A stretch of 32,566 bases of DNA. It comes from Rhodobacter sp. GTDB taxonomy: Bacteria > Pseudomonadota > Alphaproteobacteria > Rhodobacterales > Rhodobacteraceae. A model generated the notes under the pieces. That model saw only the letters and a program-made list of their open reading frames with translations, had not been told where the DNA came from and made no database searches. Below, in pieces: positions 24,319-32,426 of this stretch. The first letter of the stretch is position 1. The number at the start of each line of letters is the position of its first letter. The DNA lies in the NCBI GenBank assembly GCA_022340385.1, contig JAJDOB010000066.1, positions 1 through 32,566 on the forward strand, written 5' to 3'. Both the position numbers and the translations under genes were made by a program.

Positions 24319-25245
24319 CTAGAGCTTTTCCACCAGTTCCGGCACAGCGGTGAACAGGTCTGCAACCAGACCATAGTCAGCCACCTGAAAGATCGGCGCT
24401 TCCTCGTCCTTGTTGATCGCCACGATCACCTTGCTGTCCTTCATCCCGGCCAGGTGCTGGATCGCACCGGAAATGCCGACCGCGACATACAGATCGGGGG
24501 CGACCACCTTGCCGGTCTGTCCGACCTGCCAGTCATTGGGCGCATAGCCGGAATCGACCGCGGCGCGGCTGGCACCGACGGCGGCCCCCAGTTTGTCGGC
24601 CAATTTTTCGATCAGCGCGAAGTCATCCTTGCTGCCGACACCACGGCCGCCCGACACGACGATTCCGGCGCTGGTCAGTTCCGGCCGGTCGCTGGCGGCG
24701 ACCTTGTCCTCGACCCAGGACGACAGGCCCGGATCGGCGGCGGCGCCGATGGATTCGACCGGGGCGGAATTGCCGGTGCCGGCGGCCTCGAACGTCGATG
24801 TGCGGAAGGTCACGACCTTCTTCGCATCGCCCGATTTCACCGTCTGAATCGCGTTGCCGGCATAGATCGGGCGCTCGAACGTGTCGGCGTCAACCACACC
24901 CGACGCGTCGGAAATCACCATCACGTCCAGCAACGCGGCCACGCGGGGCATCACGTTCTTGGCGTCGGTGGTCGCGGGGGCGACGATATGGTCGTAATCA
25001 CCCGCAAGCGACACGATCAGCGCGGCGGTGGATTCCGCCAGCCGGTGCCCAAGCGAGGCATCCTCGGCGCACAGCACCTTGGCCACGCCGTCAATCGTCG
25101 CCGCATCCGCCGCCGCAGCGGCAGCACTTGCGCCGCAGGCCAGCACGGTGACATCGCCCAGCGATTTCGCGGCGGTGACGGTCTTGGCGGTGGCGTCCAT
25201 CGCCAGTTCGCCGTTGTTCACCTCTGCCAGTAGAAGAACAGCCAT
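24319..25245 (-). CDS. etfA: Electron transfer flavoprotein alpha subunit
   Basis: A 308-residue EtfA. With EtfB it forms the soluble heterodimer that takes electrons from acyl-CoA dehydrogenases, including Mcd in this window, and passes them to ETF:ubiquinone oxidoreductase. The C-terminal FAD domain is clear: [14 protein letters not shown], then [27 protein letters not shown] and [20 protein letters not shown]. The start at 25245 shares a base with the etfB stop, so translation is coupled. It ends at the bidirectional terminator at 24255-24283. Confidence 0.97.
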   Translation of the reverse strand: MAVLLLAEVNNGELAMDATAKTVTAAKSLGDVTVLACGASAAAAAADAATIDGVAKVLCAEDASLGHRLAESTAALIVSLAGDYDHIVAPATTDAKNVMPRVAALLDVMVISDASGVVDADTFERPIYAGNAIQTVKSGDAKKVVTFRTSTFEAAGTGNSAPVESIGAAADPGLSSWVEDKVAASDRPELTSAGIVVSGGRGVGSKDDFALIEKLADKLGAAVGASRAAVDSGYAPNDWQVGQTGKVVAPDLYVAVGISGAIQHLAGMKDSKVIVAINKDEEAPIFQVADYGLVADLFTAVPELVEKL

Positions 25246-26006
25246 CAGAGCACCCCCGCTTCGTCTTTCAGTTTCGCCAATAGTTCGTCGACCGAGCCAA
25301 CCATGACCCCGGCCTTGCGCGCCTCGGGTTCCTGGGTTTTCACGATCTCCAGCCGGGGGCTGGCATCGACGCCATAGTCGGCGGGCGTCTTTTCATCCAG
25401 CGGCTTCTTCTTGGCTTTCATGATGTTTGGCAGCGAGGCATAGCGCGGTTCGTTCAGACGCAGGTCCACCGTGACGATGGTGGGCATCGCCACCTTGATT
25501 GTCTGCAAACCGCCATCGACCTCGCGGGTGACGACGGCATGGTCGCCCTCGATATCCAGGTCCGAGGCAAATGTCGCCTGGCTCCATCCCAGCAGCGCCG
25601 CCAGCATCTGGCCGGTGGCGTTCATGTCGTTGTCGATCGCCTGCTTGCCGCACATCACAAGACCGGGCTGTTCTTCGTCAACCACACCCTTCAGGATCTT
25701 GGCAACCGCCAGCGGTTCGATATCGGTGTGCACGTCCTCGGACGCAATCACCAGAATCGCGCGATCCGCACCCATCGCCAGCGCGGTGCGCAGGGTTTCC
25801 TGGTTCTGCTTGACCCCGATCGAAACGGCGATGATCTCTTCGACCTTGCCCGCTTCTTTCAGACGAATTGCTTCTTCCACCGCGATCTCGTCGAACGGGT
25901 TCATCGACATTTTCACGTTCGCCAGATCGACGCCGCTACCATCCGCCTTGACGCGAACTTTCACGTTGTAGTCGATCACGCGTTTGACCGGCACCAGAAC
26001 CTTCAT
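25245..26006 (-). CDS. etfB: Electron transfer flavoprotein beta subunit
   Basis: A 253-residue EtfB, which binds AMP and holds the acyl-CoA dehydrogenase docking surface. The N terminus [14 protein letters not shown], the [16 protein letters not shown] segment, [23 protein letters not shown] and the recognition-loop segment [19 protein letters not shown] are characteristic. The start at 26006 has GGAG nine bases upstream; an ATG five codons earlier (26021) is less likely since it overlaps that ribosome site. It is the first gene of etfBA. The palindrome TTGCGCAA at 26081-26088 lies about 75 bases upstream and may be regulatory. It diverges from a VOC-family gene. Confidence 0.97.
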   Translation of the reverse strand: MKVLVPVKRVIDYNVKVRVKADGSGVDLANVKMSMNPFDEIAVEEAIRLKEAGKVEEIIAVSIGVKQNQETLRTALAMGADRAILVIASEDVHTDIEPLAVAKILKGVVDEEQPGLVMCGKQAIDNDMNATGQMLAALLGWSQATFASDLDIEGDHAVVTREVDGGLQTIKVAMPTIVTVDLRLNEPRYASLPNIMKAKKKPLDEKTPADYGVDASPRLEIVKTQEPEARKAGVMVGSVDELLAKLKDEAGVL

Positions 26007-26080
26007 GCGTAAAATCTCCATGCGCTGTGCGCCCCGGCAGGTCAGGGGCGGTTCTTCAATCTCGGGCGAGCAATAGCGGC

Positions 26081-26088
26081 TTGCGCAA
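26081..26088. promoter_or_regulatory. Palindrome TTGCGCAA upstream of etfBA
   Basis: An eight-base perfect palindrome in the etfB/VOC divergent region. The arms TTGC and GCAA are the same as those of the repeat upstream of mcd, but without the three-base spacer. A shared regulator is only a possibility; an eight-base site also arises by chance. Confidence 0.2.
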
Positions 26089-26204
26089 AAGGAAAACAGG
26101 GTAAAATCGACGCGGGATCGCCCACTGGCGTCGCGTCACTGCGCCAGGGACGCTGGCCCGGGGCGGATTTGTGCTAGACTGGGTGCCAGCAACAGGAGGA
26201 AATG

Positions 26205-26564
26205 ATGGAAAAGGTGTTGGGATTTGGCGGGCTGTTCTTTCGCAGCAAAGACCCAAAGGCGCTGGCGGACTGGTATCAAACGCATCTGGGGATCCTGCCG
26301 GTGCCGACGGGTCCAGAAGACCAGGTCTGGATACAGGACGCGGGGCCGACGGTGTTTTCGCCCTTTGCCGCCGACACCGATTATTTCACTGCCGACCGCC
26401 AGTATATGGTCAACTTTCGCGTCGCCGATCTGGACAGGATGATCGCGCAACTGGAAGCGGCGGCCGTCGCCATAAGCCACCGTGAAGAGATGGACGGCAT
26501 CGGCCGCTTTGCGCGCATCCACGATCCAGAGGGCAACCCCGTCGAGCTATGGCAACCCGCCTAG
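26205..26564 (+). CDS. VOC (glyoxalase/bleomycin resistance) superfamily protein
   Basis: A 119-residue single-unit VOC protein. It starts with the typical beta strand (FGGLFFRSKDPKALADWYQTHLG), has a middle MVNFRVADLDRMIAQLE unit, and ends in IHDPEGNPVELWQPA, where the final glutamate is the usual metal ligand position. Members include glyoxalase I, dioxygenases and drug-binding proteins; the substrate is unknown here. AGGAGG at 26194-26199 is followed by two tandem ATGs, at 26202 and 26205; the second has the better spacing. The gene converges with the adenosyltransferase gene, and their stop codons overlap by two bases (26561-26564). Confidence 0.8.
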   Translation: MEKVLGFGGLFFRSKDPKALADWYQTHLGILPVPTGPEDQVWIQDAGPTVFSPFAADTDYFTADRQYMVNFRVADLDRMIAQLEAAAVAISHREEMDGIGRFARIHDPEGNPVELWQPA

Positions 26565-27133
26565 CGGTTCGCCCCCGGAACCCACAACACATCGTCTTTT
26601 CCGCCGTTGTTGGCGATGCGGGCGGCCACGAAGAACCAGTCCGACAGCCGGTTGAGGTATTTCACGGCCGCCGGGTTCACCGTCTCTGATTGCGCAAGCT
26701 CTACCGTCAGCCGCTCTGCCCGGCGTGAAACCGTGCGGCACAGGTGCAGATAGGCGGACAGCGCCGAACCGCCGGGCAGGATGAAACTGCGCAACGGGTC
26801 CAGCGCGTCGTTCATCGCGTCAATCTCGGTTTCCAGCCGCGTCACCTGGTCCTGCGTCACCCGAAGCGGCGGGTATTCTGCCTGTGCGTCCTTTTCCATA
26901 TCCGGGCGGCACAGATCCGCGCCGACATCGAACAGGTCGTTCTGAATACGCGACAGTTGCGCATCCAATTCGCCATCGGCATGCAGCCGCGCCAGCCCGA
27001 CGGTGGCGTTGGTTTCGTCGACCGTTCCATAGGCGCTGACCCGGGCCGAATGTTTGGCCACACGCACGCCGTTGCCCAATGCGGTTTCGCCGGCATCGCC
27101 GCCACGCGTGTAGATCTTGTTGAGAACGACCAT
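26561..27133 (-). CDS. Cob(I)alamin adenosyltransferase, PduO type
   Basis: A 190-residue PduO-type ATP:corrinoid adenosyltransferase, which makes adenosylcobalamin from cob(I)alamin and ATP. The ATP-binding N terminus KIYTRGGDAGETALG (about 6-20) is diagnostic, with the later SAYGTVDETNA, LPGGSALSAYLHLCRTVSRRAER and LNRLSDWFFVAAR helices. Coenzyme B12 is the cofactor of ethylmalonyl-CoA and methylmalonyl-CoA mutases, so this gene supports the pathway of Mcd in this window. The start at 27133 overlaps the stop of the twin-TM gene (ATGA), which implies an operon. Longer reading frames to 27340 are in another protein's frame. Confidence 0.93.
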   Translation of the reverse strand: MVVLNKIYTRGGDAGETALGNGVRVAKHSARVSAYGTVDETNATVGLARLHADGELDAQLSRIQNDLFDVGADLCRPDMEKDAQAEYPPLRVTQDQVTRLETEIDAMNDALDPLRSFILPGGSALSAYLHLCRTVSRRAERLTVELAQSETVNPAAVKYLNRLSDWFFVAARIANNGGKDDVLWVPGANR

Positions 27134-27342
27134 CAGTTGCCCCCCATGCGGCGAAAGAACACGAACACCAGGATCAGCACCACGGCCACGGCCTGCGCAA
27201 TGATCCGGTAGCGCATGATCCGGTTGGCATGTTTGCGGTTGAAATCGCCACCCTTCGCGAAGCCGCCGATGCCGATCATCAGGATGACGACGACCACCAG
27301 GCAGGCGACGGCCACCAGAATGAATAACGGGTCTTGCCACAT
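27133..27342 (-). CDS. Twin transmembrane helix small protein
   Basis: A 69-residue inner-membrane protein with two hydrophobic segments (about 5-26 and 46-64) joined by a basic loop (FAKGGDFNRKHANRIMRYR). The twin-TM, basic-loop pattern matches the HIG1-like small proteins common in Rhodobacteraceae upstream of the PduO-type adenosyltransferase; HIG1 domains elsewhere associate with respiratory complexes. Its role here is unknown. The start at 27342 has AAAGGA upstream, and the stop overlaps the next gene's start, so the two genes are co-translated. Confidence 0.8.
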   Translation of the reverse strand: MWQDPLFILVAVACLVVVVILMIGIGGFAKGGDFNRKHANRIMRYRIIAQAVAVVLILVFVFFRRMGGN

Positions 27343-27418
27343 GGCTGGGTCCTTTCAGCGATCTTTCGGCATGTAGCGGTACAGCACCAAAAAGCGAAGA
27401 GTTTTCGGCGCGGCTGCG

Positions 27419-28252
27419 TCAGTACCTCGCAATCAGCCAGTCCATCGCGCGGGTCGGCAGAATGCGGTGCAGTGCCGCCATGATATAGGTCAGCCGGGTC
27501 ACGAAATAACGCGGCCGCGGGCGGCGCGCCTCCAGCGCATGAATCAATTTCCCTGTCACCGCGGCGGGCGCCAATTCGAACCAGTCCGGACCGGCCGGAG
27601 GCGCGTACAGTCGTCTGACCAGGCTTGTCTCGTACTGTTCAGCACGCGGCGAATTGCGCCAGTCGATCCATTTCTCGAAATGCGGAATCGCGTTTTCGCG
27701 GATGCGGGTCGAAATCGGCCCCGGTTCGATCAGGCTGACGTGAATCGGCGTATCGCGCATTTCGATCCGCAGCGTGTTGGTCAGCCCTTCCAGCGCGAAT
27801 TTCGTCGCAACATAGGCGCCGCGCCAGCGCATCACCGTAAAGCCCAGTATCGACGAACATTGCACAATGCGCCCGTGACCCTGCGCCCGCATCACCGGAA
27901 TCACCCGGCGCGTCAGATCGTGATAACCGAAGAAATTCGTCTCGAATATCGTGCGCAGCGCCTCTGTCGGCAGGTCTTCCACCGCGCCCGGAAGCCCGTA
28001 TGCGCCGTTGTTGAACACCGCGTCCAGCGTGCCGCCCGTCGCCTCCAGCACCTCGTCCAGCGCGCTGGCGATGCTGGCGCTGTCGGAATAATCCAGCCAG
28101 GGGCTTTCGAAGCCCTCGACCCGCATCTGCGCACAATCCTCGCGCGATCGACACGAGGCAAATACCCGCCAGCCGCGTTCGCGCAAGGTAAACGCCGCAT
28201 CATAGCCGATGCCCGACGAACACCCGGTAATCAGAACTGATCTTTGTTCCAT
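27419..28252 (-). CDS. Short-chain dehydrogenase/reductase
   Basis: A 277-residue classical SDR. TGCSSGIG (9-16) is the cofactor glycine motif, NNGAYG (81-86) takes the place of the usual NNAG, and S133/S134, Y147 and K151 (YVATK) form the catalytic set. A C-terminal hydrophobic, basic stretch (RPRPRYFVTRLTYIMAALHRILP) suggests membrane contact, as in SDRs of lipid or retinol type; substrate is unknown. The start at 28252 has AGGGAG upstream and opens the Rossmann fold; the frame to 28615 runs through intergenic repeats and is unsupported. It lies on the same strand as the twin-TM gene, 76 bases away. Confidence 0.87.
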   Translation of the reverse strand: MEQRSVLITGCSSGIGYDAAFTLRERGWRVFASCRSREDCAQMRVEGFESPWLDYSDSASIASALDEVLEATGGTLDAVFNNGAYGLPGAVEDLPTEALRTIFETNFFGYHDLTRRVIPVMRAQGHGRIVQCSSILGFTVMRWRGAYVATKFALEGLTNTLRIEMRDTPIHVSLIEPGPISTRIRENAIPHFEKWIDWRNSPRAEQYETSLVRRLYAPPAGPDWFELAPAAVTGKLIHALEARRPRPRYFVTRLTYIMAALHRILPTRAMDWLIARY

Positions 28253-28307
28253 GCTCGCGCTCCCTGGCGCCCGACTACGCCAACCGCTCGCGCCAGACAA
28301 TGCGCAA

Positions 28308-28352
28308 CAGGCCCTGCCGGCTTTGCGGAGGGGCGCAAAGCGGCAGGGCCTG
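28308..28352. repeat. Long hairpin: 19-bp stem with one bulge
   Basis: The arm 28308-28327 pairs with 28334-28352 as an almost perfect stem with a single bulged G, around a six-base loop (GAGGGG). It is the strongest inverted repeat in the window. It lies upstream of the SDR gene and downstream of the SH3-domain gene, but no T run follows on either strand, so it is not a standard terminator. It may be an mRNA 3' structure, a small RNA part, or a REP-like element. Confidence 0.6.
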
Positions 28353-28437
28353 TCACGTTGCCGCATCGCGCCAGGCCGTGAGTGGTGGAGGGTTTGATGC
28401 AGCGGTGTTGGATTCAGTGGATCGGAAGGGTGCCTAT

Positions 28438-28535
28438 AGCGTTTCGACTTGATCTTGAATCGTTTATTCGCTGCCTCTCCCCACGGTCGGGCGCGAAAAA
28501 CGATATGCGGTGTTTCGACATTAAGTCGAAACGCT
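28438..28535. repeat. 98-bp inverted-repeat unit with 13-bp ends
   Basis: AGCGTTTCGACTT (28438-28450) is exactly repeated in reverse as AAGTCGAAACGCT (28523-28535). Inside, another GTTTCGAC (28512-28519) pairs with the right end to form a small local hairpin. The right end touches the stop codon of the SH3-domain gene. The pattern resembles short palindromic intergenic elements of alphaproteobacteria, but no target duplication is evident. Confidence 0.55.
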
Positions 28536-29123
28536 TTATTGTGCGGGTTGCAGGAATCGCGCGGCCATGAAGCCGGTTTGACCCGAGGCCACGGCGCGCA
28601 CCTGGACCCAGCCATCGGGGGCTTCGGCCATCAGTTCCGCCTTGTCGCCCTCGCGCAGCCTGCCCACCACGCTGCGGCTGGTCGATGGCCCTTCGCGCAT
28701 GTTGACGCGGTTGCCGGTCACGATCAGGATCCTGGCCGCCTGCGGCGCTTCGACCGGCTGCGCCGCTTCGGCCGCTGCGTCGGCAGCATTGAATTGCAGC
28801 AGTCCGCTGGTTGTGCCTGTCAGGTCGATCCGGTTCAGCTGTGCGACCTCGACATCCGAATCGTTGTCATCAAGGGCCTGCGCCGCCTCTGCCACGGCCT
28901 CCGTCACGGCATTCGTGTCGACCGACGGCGTGGTCTCAACGACATTGGCGGACGGTTCGGCCACCGGCGCTGGCGCGACAACGGGTTCGGCGACGACCAC
29001 CGTTTCAATCTCTTCTAGCACGGCCTCTTCAATCGCCTCGGCGCGCATCTCGGGCGTGTCCTTGCCCCAGATCAGCATCGCCGCAGCCATCGCGGCCACC
29101 AGCATGAGCGTCAGTCGAATCAT
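28536..29123 (-). CDS. SH3-domain protein with N-terminal membrane anchor
   Basis: A 195-residue protein. Residues 1-19 form a hydrophobic anchor or signal segment (MIRLTLMLVAAMAAAMLIWG). A long acidic and alanine/valine-rich region (about 20-130) is a low-complexity linker. The C terminus (about 133-195) is a bacterial SH3 domain: VTGNRVNMREGPSTSRSVVGRL and GWVQVRAVASGQTGFMAARFL. Such domains bind cell-wall peptides, so a periplasmic, cell-wall role is likely; no enzyme domain is present. The start at 29123 is chosen to begin the hydrophobic segment, with AAGGGAA upstream; the frame to 29207 extends into divergent promoter DNA. The gene diverges from parC. Confidence 0.78.
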   Translation of the reverse strand: MIRLTLMLVAAMAAAMLIWGKDTPEMRAEAIEEAVLEEIETVVVAEPVVAPAPVAEPSANVVETTPSVDTNAVTEAVAEAAQALDDNDSDVEVAQLNRIDLTGTTSGLLQFNAADAAAEAAQPVEAPQAARILIVTGNRVNMREGPSTSRSVVGRLREGDKAELMAEAPDGWVQVRAVASGQTGFMAARFLQPAQ

Positions 29124-29350
29124 CGCATCCGTTCCCTTGTCGTACTCGCACTGCATACCCGACGCGCCGGACCCGGTGACGGGGAATATCCAGGCCGACG
29201 GCCCCACAAGACCGCCCGGTTCGCCTGAAATCCCGTGTCTTGTCCCCCGGACCGCGCAGCAGGGCCGTCATGGCCAAAGCAGCAGAACCCCTGGCCGACG
29301 CCGGCAAATTCCTCCGAATCGCCGCCATCGGTCAACCTGCTTTTCGATGC

Positions 29351-29379
29351 TTGTTCTGGCTGCTTTGGGCGCGTATCAC
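29351..29379 (+). promoter_or_regulatory. Candidate parC promoter at leaderless distance
   Basis: TTGTTC (29351-29356) and TATCAC (29374-29379) are spaced by 17 bases, and the parC ATG begins only eight bases after the second box. Transcription would therefore start at or within a base or two of the ATG. The box match is moderate (three and four of six). Confidence 0.35.
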
Positions 29380-29386
29380 ATCATCT

Positions 29387-31690
29387 ATGAACGATACGAC
29401 AGACGACCCCAACATCCAGCCCTCAGAGCTGTCAGAAACTCTGCGTCGCGCCATTGGCGAACGCTATCTGACCTATGCGCTGTCCACGATCATGCACCGT
29501 GCGCTGCCCGATGCGCGGGACGGGCTGAAACCGGTGCATCGCCGGATCCTGTACGCGATGCGCGAACTGCGGCTGAATTCCGGCGGCGGCTTTCGCAAAT
29601 CCGCCAAGATCAGCGGCGATGTGATGGGCAACTACCACCCGCACGGCGACGCGGCGATCTACGATGCGATGGCGCGATTGGCGCAGGATTTCAACGTGCG
29701 CTACCCGCTGGTCGACGGTCAGGGCAATTTCGGCAACATCGACGGCGACAACCCCGCCGCCAGCCGATACACCGAGGCGCGGATGACCGAAGCCGCAGAG
29801 GCGCTGCTGGAAGGGCTGAACGAAGACGCCGTCGATTTCCGCGACAATTATGACGGCACCCTGACAGAACCCGTCGTGCTGCCCGCCGCCTTTCCGAACC
29901 TGCTGGCCAACGGTTCCAGCGGAATCGCCGTGGGCATGGCCACCAACATTCCGCCGCACAACATAGCAGAGCTTTGCGACGCCTGCCTGCATATGATCGA
30001 CACGCCGGACGTGCGCGACGACACCTTGCTGAACTACGTGAAGGGCCCCGATTTCCCGACCGGCGGCATCATCGTCGAACCGCGCGAAAGCATGGCACAG
30101 ACCTATCGCACCGGGCGCGGCTCATTCCGGTTGCGCGCGACACATGAAGTCGAGGATCTCGGCCGCGGACAATGGCAGATCGTCGTCACCGAGATCCCGT
30201 ACCAGGTACAGAAATCCAAGCTGATCGAACGGATCGCCGAACTGATCCAGACCAAGAAGCTGCCGATTCTGGCTGATGTGCGCGACGAATCCGCCGATGA
30301 CATCCGCCTCATTCTGGAACCGCGCAACCGCAACGTCGACCCGGACGTGCTGATGAACATGCTGTACCGCAATTCGGATCTCGAACTGCGATTCTCGCTG
30401 AACATGAACGTGCTGATCGACGGGCGCACGCCCAAGGTCTGCTCGCTGAAAGAGGTGCTGCGCGCCTTCCTCGACCATCGCCGCGACGTGCTGTTGCGCC
30501 GCTCGCGCCACCGGATGGAAAAGATCGACCACCGGCTTGAGGTGCTCGAAGGTTTCATTGTCGCCTTCCTGAACCTTGACCGTGTGATCGACATCATCCG
30601 CTACGACGATGATCCCAAGGCGGCACTGATGCGCGAGGACTGGGGCAAATCCCATGTCCGCGCGATGAATGAAAAGGACTATGTCAGCCCGCCCCCGGGC
30701 GAGGGCGAGTTGAGCGAGTTGCAGGTCGACGCGATCCTGAACATGCGCCTTCGATCCCTGCGGCGGCTGGAGGAACTGGAACTGCTGCGCGAACAGTCCG
30801 ACCTGATGGAAGAACGCGCCGCGCTCGATGATCTGCTGGAAAGCGGTTCGCTGCAATGGGCGCGCATCGCCGAGCAGATCAGGCAGGTCAAGAAACAGTT
30901 CGGCAAGGATCATCCCGCCGGCGCGCGCCGGACCCGGTTCGCCGAAGCCGCCGATTTCGAAGATGTGCCGATGGAGGCGATGATCGAACGCGAGCCGGTG
31001 ACGGTCGTCTGTTCGAAAATGGGCTGGATCCGCGCCATGAGGGGCCACATCGCGCTGGATCAGGAGATCAAGTTCAAGGATGGCGATGGGCCGCGGTTCA
31101 TCTTCCACGCCGAGACCACCGACAAGCTGTTGATGTTCGGGGCGAATGGCCGGTTCTACACGCTGGCGGCGGCCAATCTGCCGGGTGGGCGCGGCATGGG
31201 CGAACCGGTGCGCCTGATGGTCGACCTGCCGAACGAGGCCGAAATCGTGGCCCTGTTCATCCACGATCCGGCGGGCAAGCTGCTGGTCGCCTCGACAGCC
31301 GGCGACGGATTTGTGGTGCCTGAATCCGATGTCGTCGCGCAGACCCGCAGCGGCAAGCAGGTTCTGAACGTGCGCGACGCCAGCCGCGCGCTGGTTTGCA
31401 AACCGGTCAGCGGCGATCACGTCGCCTGCGTGGGCCAGAACCGCAAGGTGCTGGTCTTCGCGCTGGACGAATTGCCCGAAATGGGCCGGGGCAAGGGGGT
31501 ACGCCTGCAGAAATACAAGGACGGCGGGCTTAGCGACGCCATCACATTCACGCTAGCAGAAGGGCTCAGCTGGCGCGATCCCGCCGGGCGCACCCGCACC
31601 GAATCCGAGCTTTCGGAATGGACCGGCAAGCGTGCCAGCGCCGGGCGAATGGCGCCGCGCGGCTTTCCACGCGACAACAAATTCACCTGA
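29387..31690 (+). CDS. parC: DNA topoisomerase IV subunit A
   Basis: A 767-residue ParC, the cleavage subunit that decatenates chromosomes with ParE. The catalytic tyrosine is Y128 in ASRYTEARM. The quinolone region reads [12 protein letters not shown] (84-95): A89 stands where quinolone-sensitive enterobacterial enzymes have serine, and D93 is the usual acidic position. The C-terminal beta-pinwheel is shorter than in GyrA and lacks a clear GyrA box, which separates ParC from GyrA. The start at 29387 gives the expected N terminus before [18 protein letters not shown]. There is no Shine-Dalgarno sequence; the frame runs open to 29240 but lacks a start with support. It diverges from the SH3-domain gene. 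Confidence 0.94.
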   Translation: MNDTTDDPNIQPSELSETLRRAIGERYLTYALSTIMHRALPDARDGLKPVHRRILYAMRELRLNSGGGFRKSAKISGDVMGNYHPHGDAAIYDAMARLAQDFNVRYPLVDGQGNFGNIDGDNPAASRYTEARMTEAAEALLEGLNEDAVDFRDNYDGTLTEPVVLPAAFPNLLANGSSGIAVGMATNIPPHNIAELCDACLHMIDTPDVRDDTLLNYVKGPDFPTGGIIVEPRESMAQTYRTGRGSFRLRATHEVEDLGRGQWQIVVTEIPYQVQKSKLIERIAELIQTKKLPILADVRDESADDIRLILEPRNRNVDPDVLMNMLYRNSDLELRFSLNMNVLIDGRTPKVCSLKEVLRAFLDHRRDVLLRRSRHRMEKIDHRLEVLEGFIVAFLNLDRVIDIIRYDDDPKAALMREDWGKSHVRAMNEKDYVSPPPGEGELSELQVDAILNMRLRSLRRLEELELLREQSDLMEERAALDDLLESGSLQWARIAEQIRQVKKQFGKDHPAGARRTRFAEAADFEDVPMEAMIEREPVTVVCSKMGWIRAMRGHIALDQEIKFKDGDGPRFIFHAETTDKLLMFGANGRFYTLAAANLPGGRGMGEPVRLMVDLPNEAEIVALFIHDPAGKLLVASTAGDGFVVPESDVVAQTRSGKQVLNVRDASRALVCKPVSGDHVACVGQNRKVLVFALDELPEMGRGKGVRLQKYKDGGLSDAITFTLAEGLSWRDPAGRTRTESELSEWTGKRASAGRMAPRGFPRDNKFT

Positions 31691-31718
31691 ACGACCGGTG
31701 TCGTGCACCTGCCCGCGT

Positions 31719-31747
31719 TGCACTTGCGCGAACACTCGGCTAGGCCT
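31719..31747 (+). promoter_or_regulatory. Candidate promoter of the lipoprotein gene
   Basis: Just before the lipoprotein gene, a TTGCAC box is followed after about 17 bases by TAGGCC within CGGCTAGGCC, a weak but common-looking arrangement in this GC-rich group. Support is box matching only. Confidence 0.25.
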
Positions 31748-31773
31748 GCGGGAACTAACGGGAGAGTGACGGG

Positions 31774-32313
31774 ATGACCAACGTGATCAAGGGGCTGCTG
31801 GCCTGTTGCCTGGCCTTTGTGCTTGCCGCCTGCGACCCGACCCGCGATCTGGAAGATGCGCCGGTCGACCTGGGCCAGTTCAAGCTTGGTCACAACATCG
31901 TCGTGCTGCCCAAGGTGCAGTCGCTGCCGGGGTCGCGCATCGCCACAAACGAGGAATGGCAGGCCGCGATGACCGGCGCCATCGCCGACCGGTTCGGCCG
32001 CTATGACGGCAATCGCCTGTACCATCTCGGGATCAGCATCGACGCCTATAATCTGGCCGCCATCGACGTGCCCGGGATCCCGACACCGAAATCCGCGCTG
32101 GGCCTGACGGTGACGATCTGGGACGATGCCAAGGGCAAGAAGCTGAACGAAAAGGCCAAGACCATCACGGTTCTCGGGGTGTTTTCCGGGGCCGGCATCC
32201 AGCCCACCAAGAAGGTGCAATTGGCAAATCTTTCCGCACTTGCCGCGAAATCGATAGAGAACTGGCTGCTGGAACACCCCGAATGGTTCGCCCCGGACAC
32301 CGCTGCCGAATAG
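31774..32313 (+). CDS. Lipoprotein of unknown function
   Basis: A 179-residue protein with a lipoprotein signal: hydrophobic LLACCLAFVLAAC with the lipobox LAAC and lipidated C20. Aspartate after the cysteine (CDP) is the residue that tends to keep lipoproteins in the inner membrane of enterobacteria; this rule is uncertain in alphaproteobacteria. The mature part has an alpha/beta pattern (LGHNIVVLPKVQSLPG, WQAAMTGAIADRFGRYDG, YHLGISIDAYNLA, LGLTVTIWDDAKGKKL, a final helix), similar to small envelope domains that I cannot assign. The start at 31774 has GGGAGAG upstream. It lies alone between parC and tuf. Confidence 0.7.
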   Translation: MTNVIKGLLACCLAFVLAACDPTRDLEDAPVDLGQFKLGHNIVVLPKVQSLPGSRIATNEEWQAAMTGAIADRFGRYDGNRLYHLGISIDAYNLAAIDVPGIPTPKSALGLTVTIWDDAKGKKLNEKAKTITVLGVFSGAGIQPTKKVQLANLSALAAKSIENWLLEHPEWFAPDTAAE

Positions 32314-32342
32314 GTCGCCGGATCGACGGTCAATCAGCCGCT

Positions 32343-32371
32343 TGATTTTCTGCCCGTCAGGCCTTAGCTAG
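32343..32371 (+). promoter_or_regulatory. Candidate tuf promoter
   Basis: TTGATT (32343-32348) is followed after 17 bases by TAGCTA (32366-32371) in front of the highly expressed tuf gene. A small hairpin GGGCCG-TTTC-CGGCCC (32388-32403) lies in the leader. The second box matches the consensus poorly, so this is a weak call. Confidence 0.3.
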
Positions 32372-32426
32372 CCCGCGATGATGATCCGGGCCGTTTCCGG
32401 CCCCCGCAGAACAAGGCGCCGCACCC

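Noticed and set aside
28253-28615. N-terminal extension of the SDR upstream to 28615
   Set aside because: It reads through both inverted repeats and the end of the SH3 gene; the SDR fold begins properly at 28252.
29240-29386. N-terminal extension of ParC to a TTG at 29240
   Set aside because: The added residues do not match the ParC N terminus, and the start lacks a ribosome site.
30122-31420. A 432-codon reverse-strand frame inside parC
   Set aside because: Antisense shadow of parC; no start signal and no domain.
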